The translations under genes and the position numbers were made by a program. This document shows positions 5,155-5,191 of a stretch of DNA of 5,191 nucleotides, one piece after another. Positions within the stretch are counted from its first letter, which is position 1. Every line of letters begins with the position of its first letter. The notes beneath the pieces were generated by a model. That model saw nothing but the letters and a program-made list of their open reading frames with translations. It did no database searches and was not told the origin of the DNA. Origin of the DNA: JAGOUY01 sp964541725 (GTDB lineage: Bacteria > Patescibacteriota > Patescibacteriia > 2-12-FULL-60-25); contig CAZIQG010000070.1 of assembly GCA_964541725.1 (NCBI GenBank), forward strand, positions 1 to 5,191. Direction: 5' to 3'.

Positions 5155-5191
5155 AGAAATGCCCGGGGATGTGAGAAATAGAGAAAAGATG

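Larger units (their letters stand above)
4823..5188 (+). other. Non-coding, hairpin-rich leader-like region
   Basis: About 365 bases with no credible ORF on either strand, downstream of the predicted promoter. Beyond the two stems listed separately it holds a 7-bp stem 4940-4946/4953-4959 (ATCTGGG/CCCGGAT, one G-T pair). That stem competes with CGGA/TCCG at 4955-4966, so the two cannot form together. TGCTCCTTA at 4983-4991 matches the rRNA antitermination boxA (TGCTCTTTA) at 8 of 9 bases. The region ends AGAGAAAAG before an ATG at 5189-5191. It could be a long 5' UTR, an rRNA-operon leader or a small RNA locus. I matched no known riboswitch, tmRNA, RNase P or SRP RNA. Confidence 0.4.

Noticed and set aside
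1..5191. dif site for the Xer recombinase
   Set aside because: No 28-base sequence with two Xer-type half-sites resembling the dif consensus was found by eye on either strand.
1..5191. tRNA genes or a transposase gene
   Set aside because: No T-loop-like GGTTCGAAT box with matching acceptor arms was seen, and no ORF has transposase motifs.

Overview
The window reads as ordinary bacterial chromosome. It carries five supportable genes: a Xer-type tyrosine recombinase and a small two-helix membrane protein on the + strand, and a three-gene ABC-2 transporter operon on the - strand. The gaps between them are unusually rich in repeats and foldback structures. Degenerate 7-bp tandem repeats, a 'GTCATTCTGAG / CGAAGAATCCC' dispersed-repeat signature and weak Shine-Dalgarno sequences remind me of Patescibacteria (CPR) genomes. 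That placement is an inference from style and was not tested. No stop codon needs recoding to read the genes.

Layout. 1-162 is one large inverted repeat (34-bp arms) enclosing two further hairpins. 164-213 is a G-rich stretch followed by a heptamer repeat. 256-1185 encodes the recombinase with all six catalytic residues. 1186-1250 is a G-rich spacer. 1251-1817 encodes an unrecognised protein with two membrane helices and a charged C-terminal helix. 1818-2159 separates convergent genes and holds no credible gene. It contains a degenerate dispersed-repeat motif, a second long inverted repeat (19-bp arms, 1942-2108) and a G-rich heptad tract. 2160-4767 (read right to left) is permease A, permease B, then the ATPase, spaced by only 3-4 nt. 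4768-5191 is non-coding as far as I can see. It has a well-formed promoter pointing right, overlapped by palindromic operator-like sequence, then a run of hairpins and a boxA-like motif. The window ends on an ATG that could be the next gene's start, although a structural RNA downstream is also possible.

How the genes work together. The three - strand genes form one transport machine: two different membrane subunits of the COG3694/COG4587 (ABC2_membrane_6/DUF990) type plus a COG4586-type ATPase, probably an exporter of unknown substrate. The recombinase probably resolves chromosome dimers or moves DNA, and nothing here links it to the transporter. The least ordinary content is the non-coding structure: the 1-162 foldback, the 1942-2108 foldback, the heptamer tracts at gene boundaries (one of which appears to encode the N-terminus of permease B), and the palindrome-covered promoter with its structured leader.
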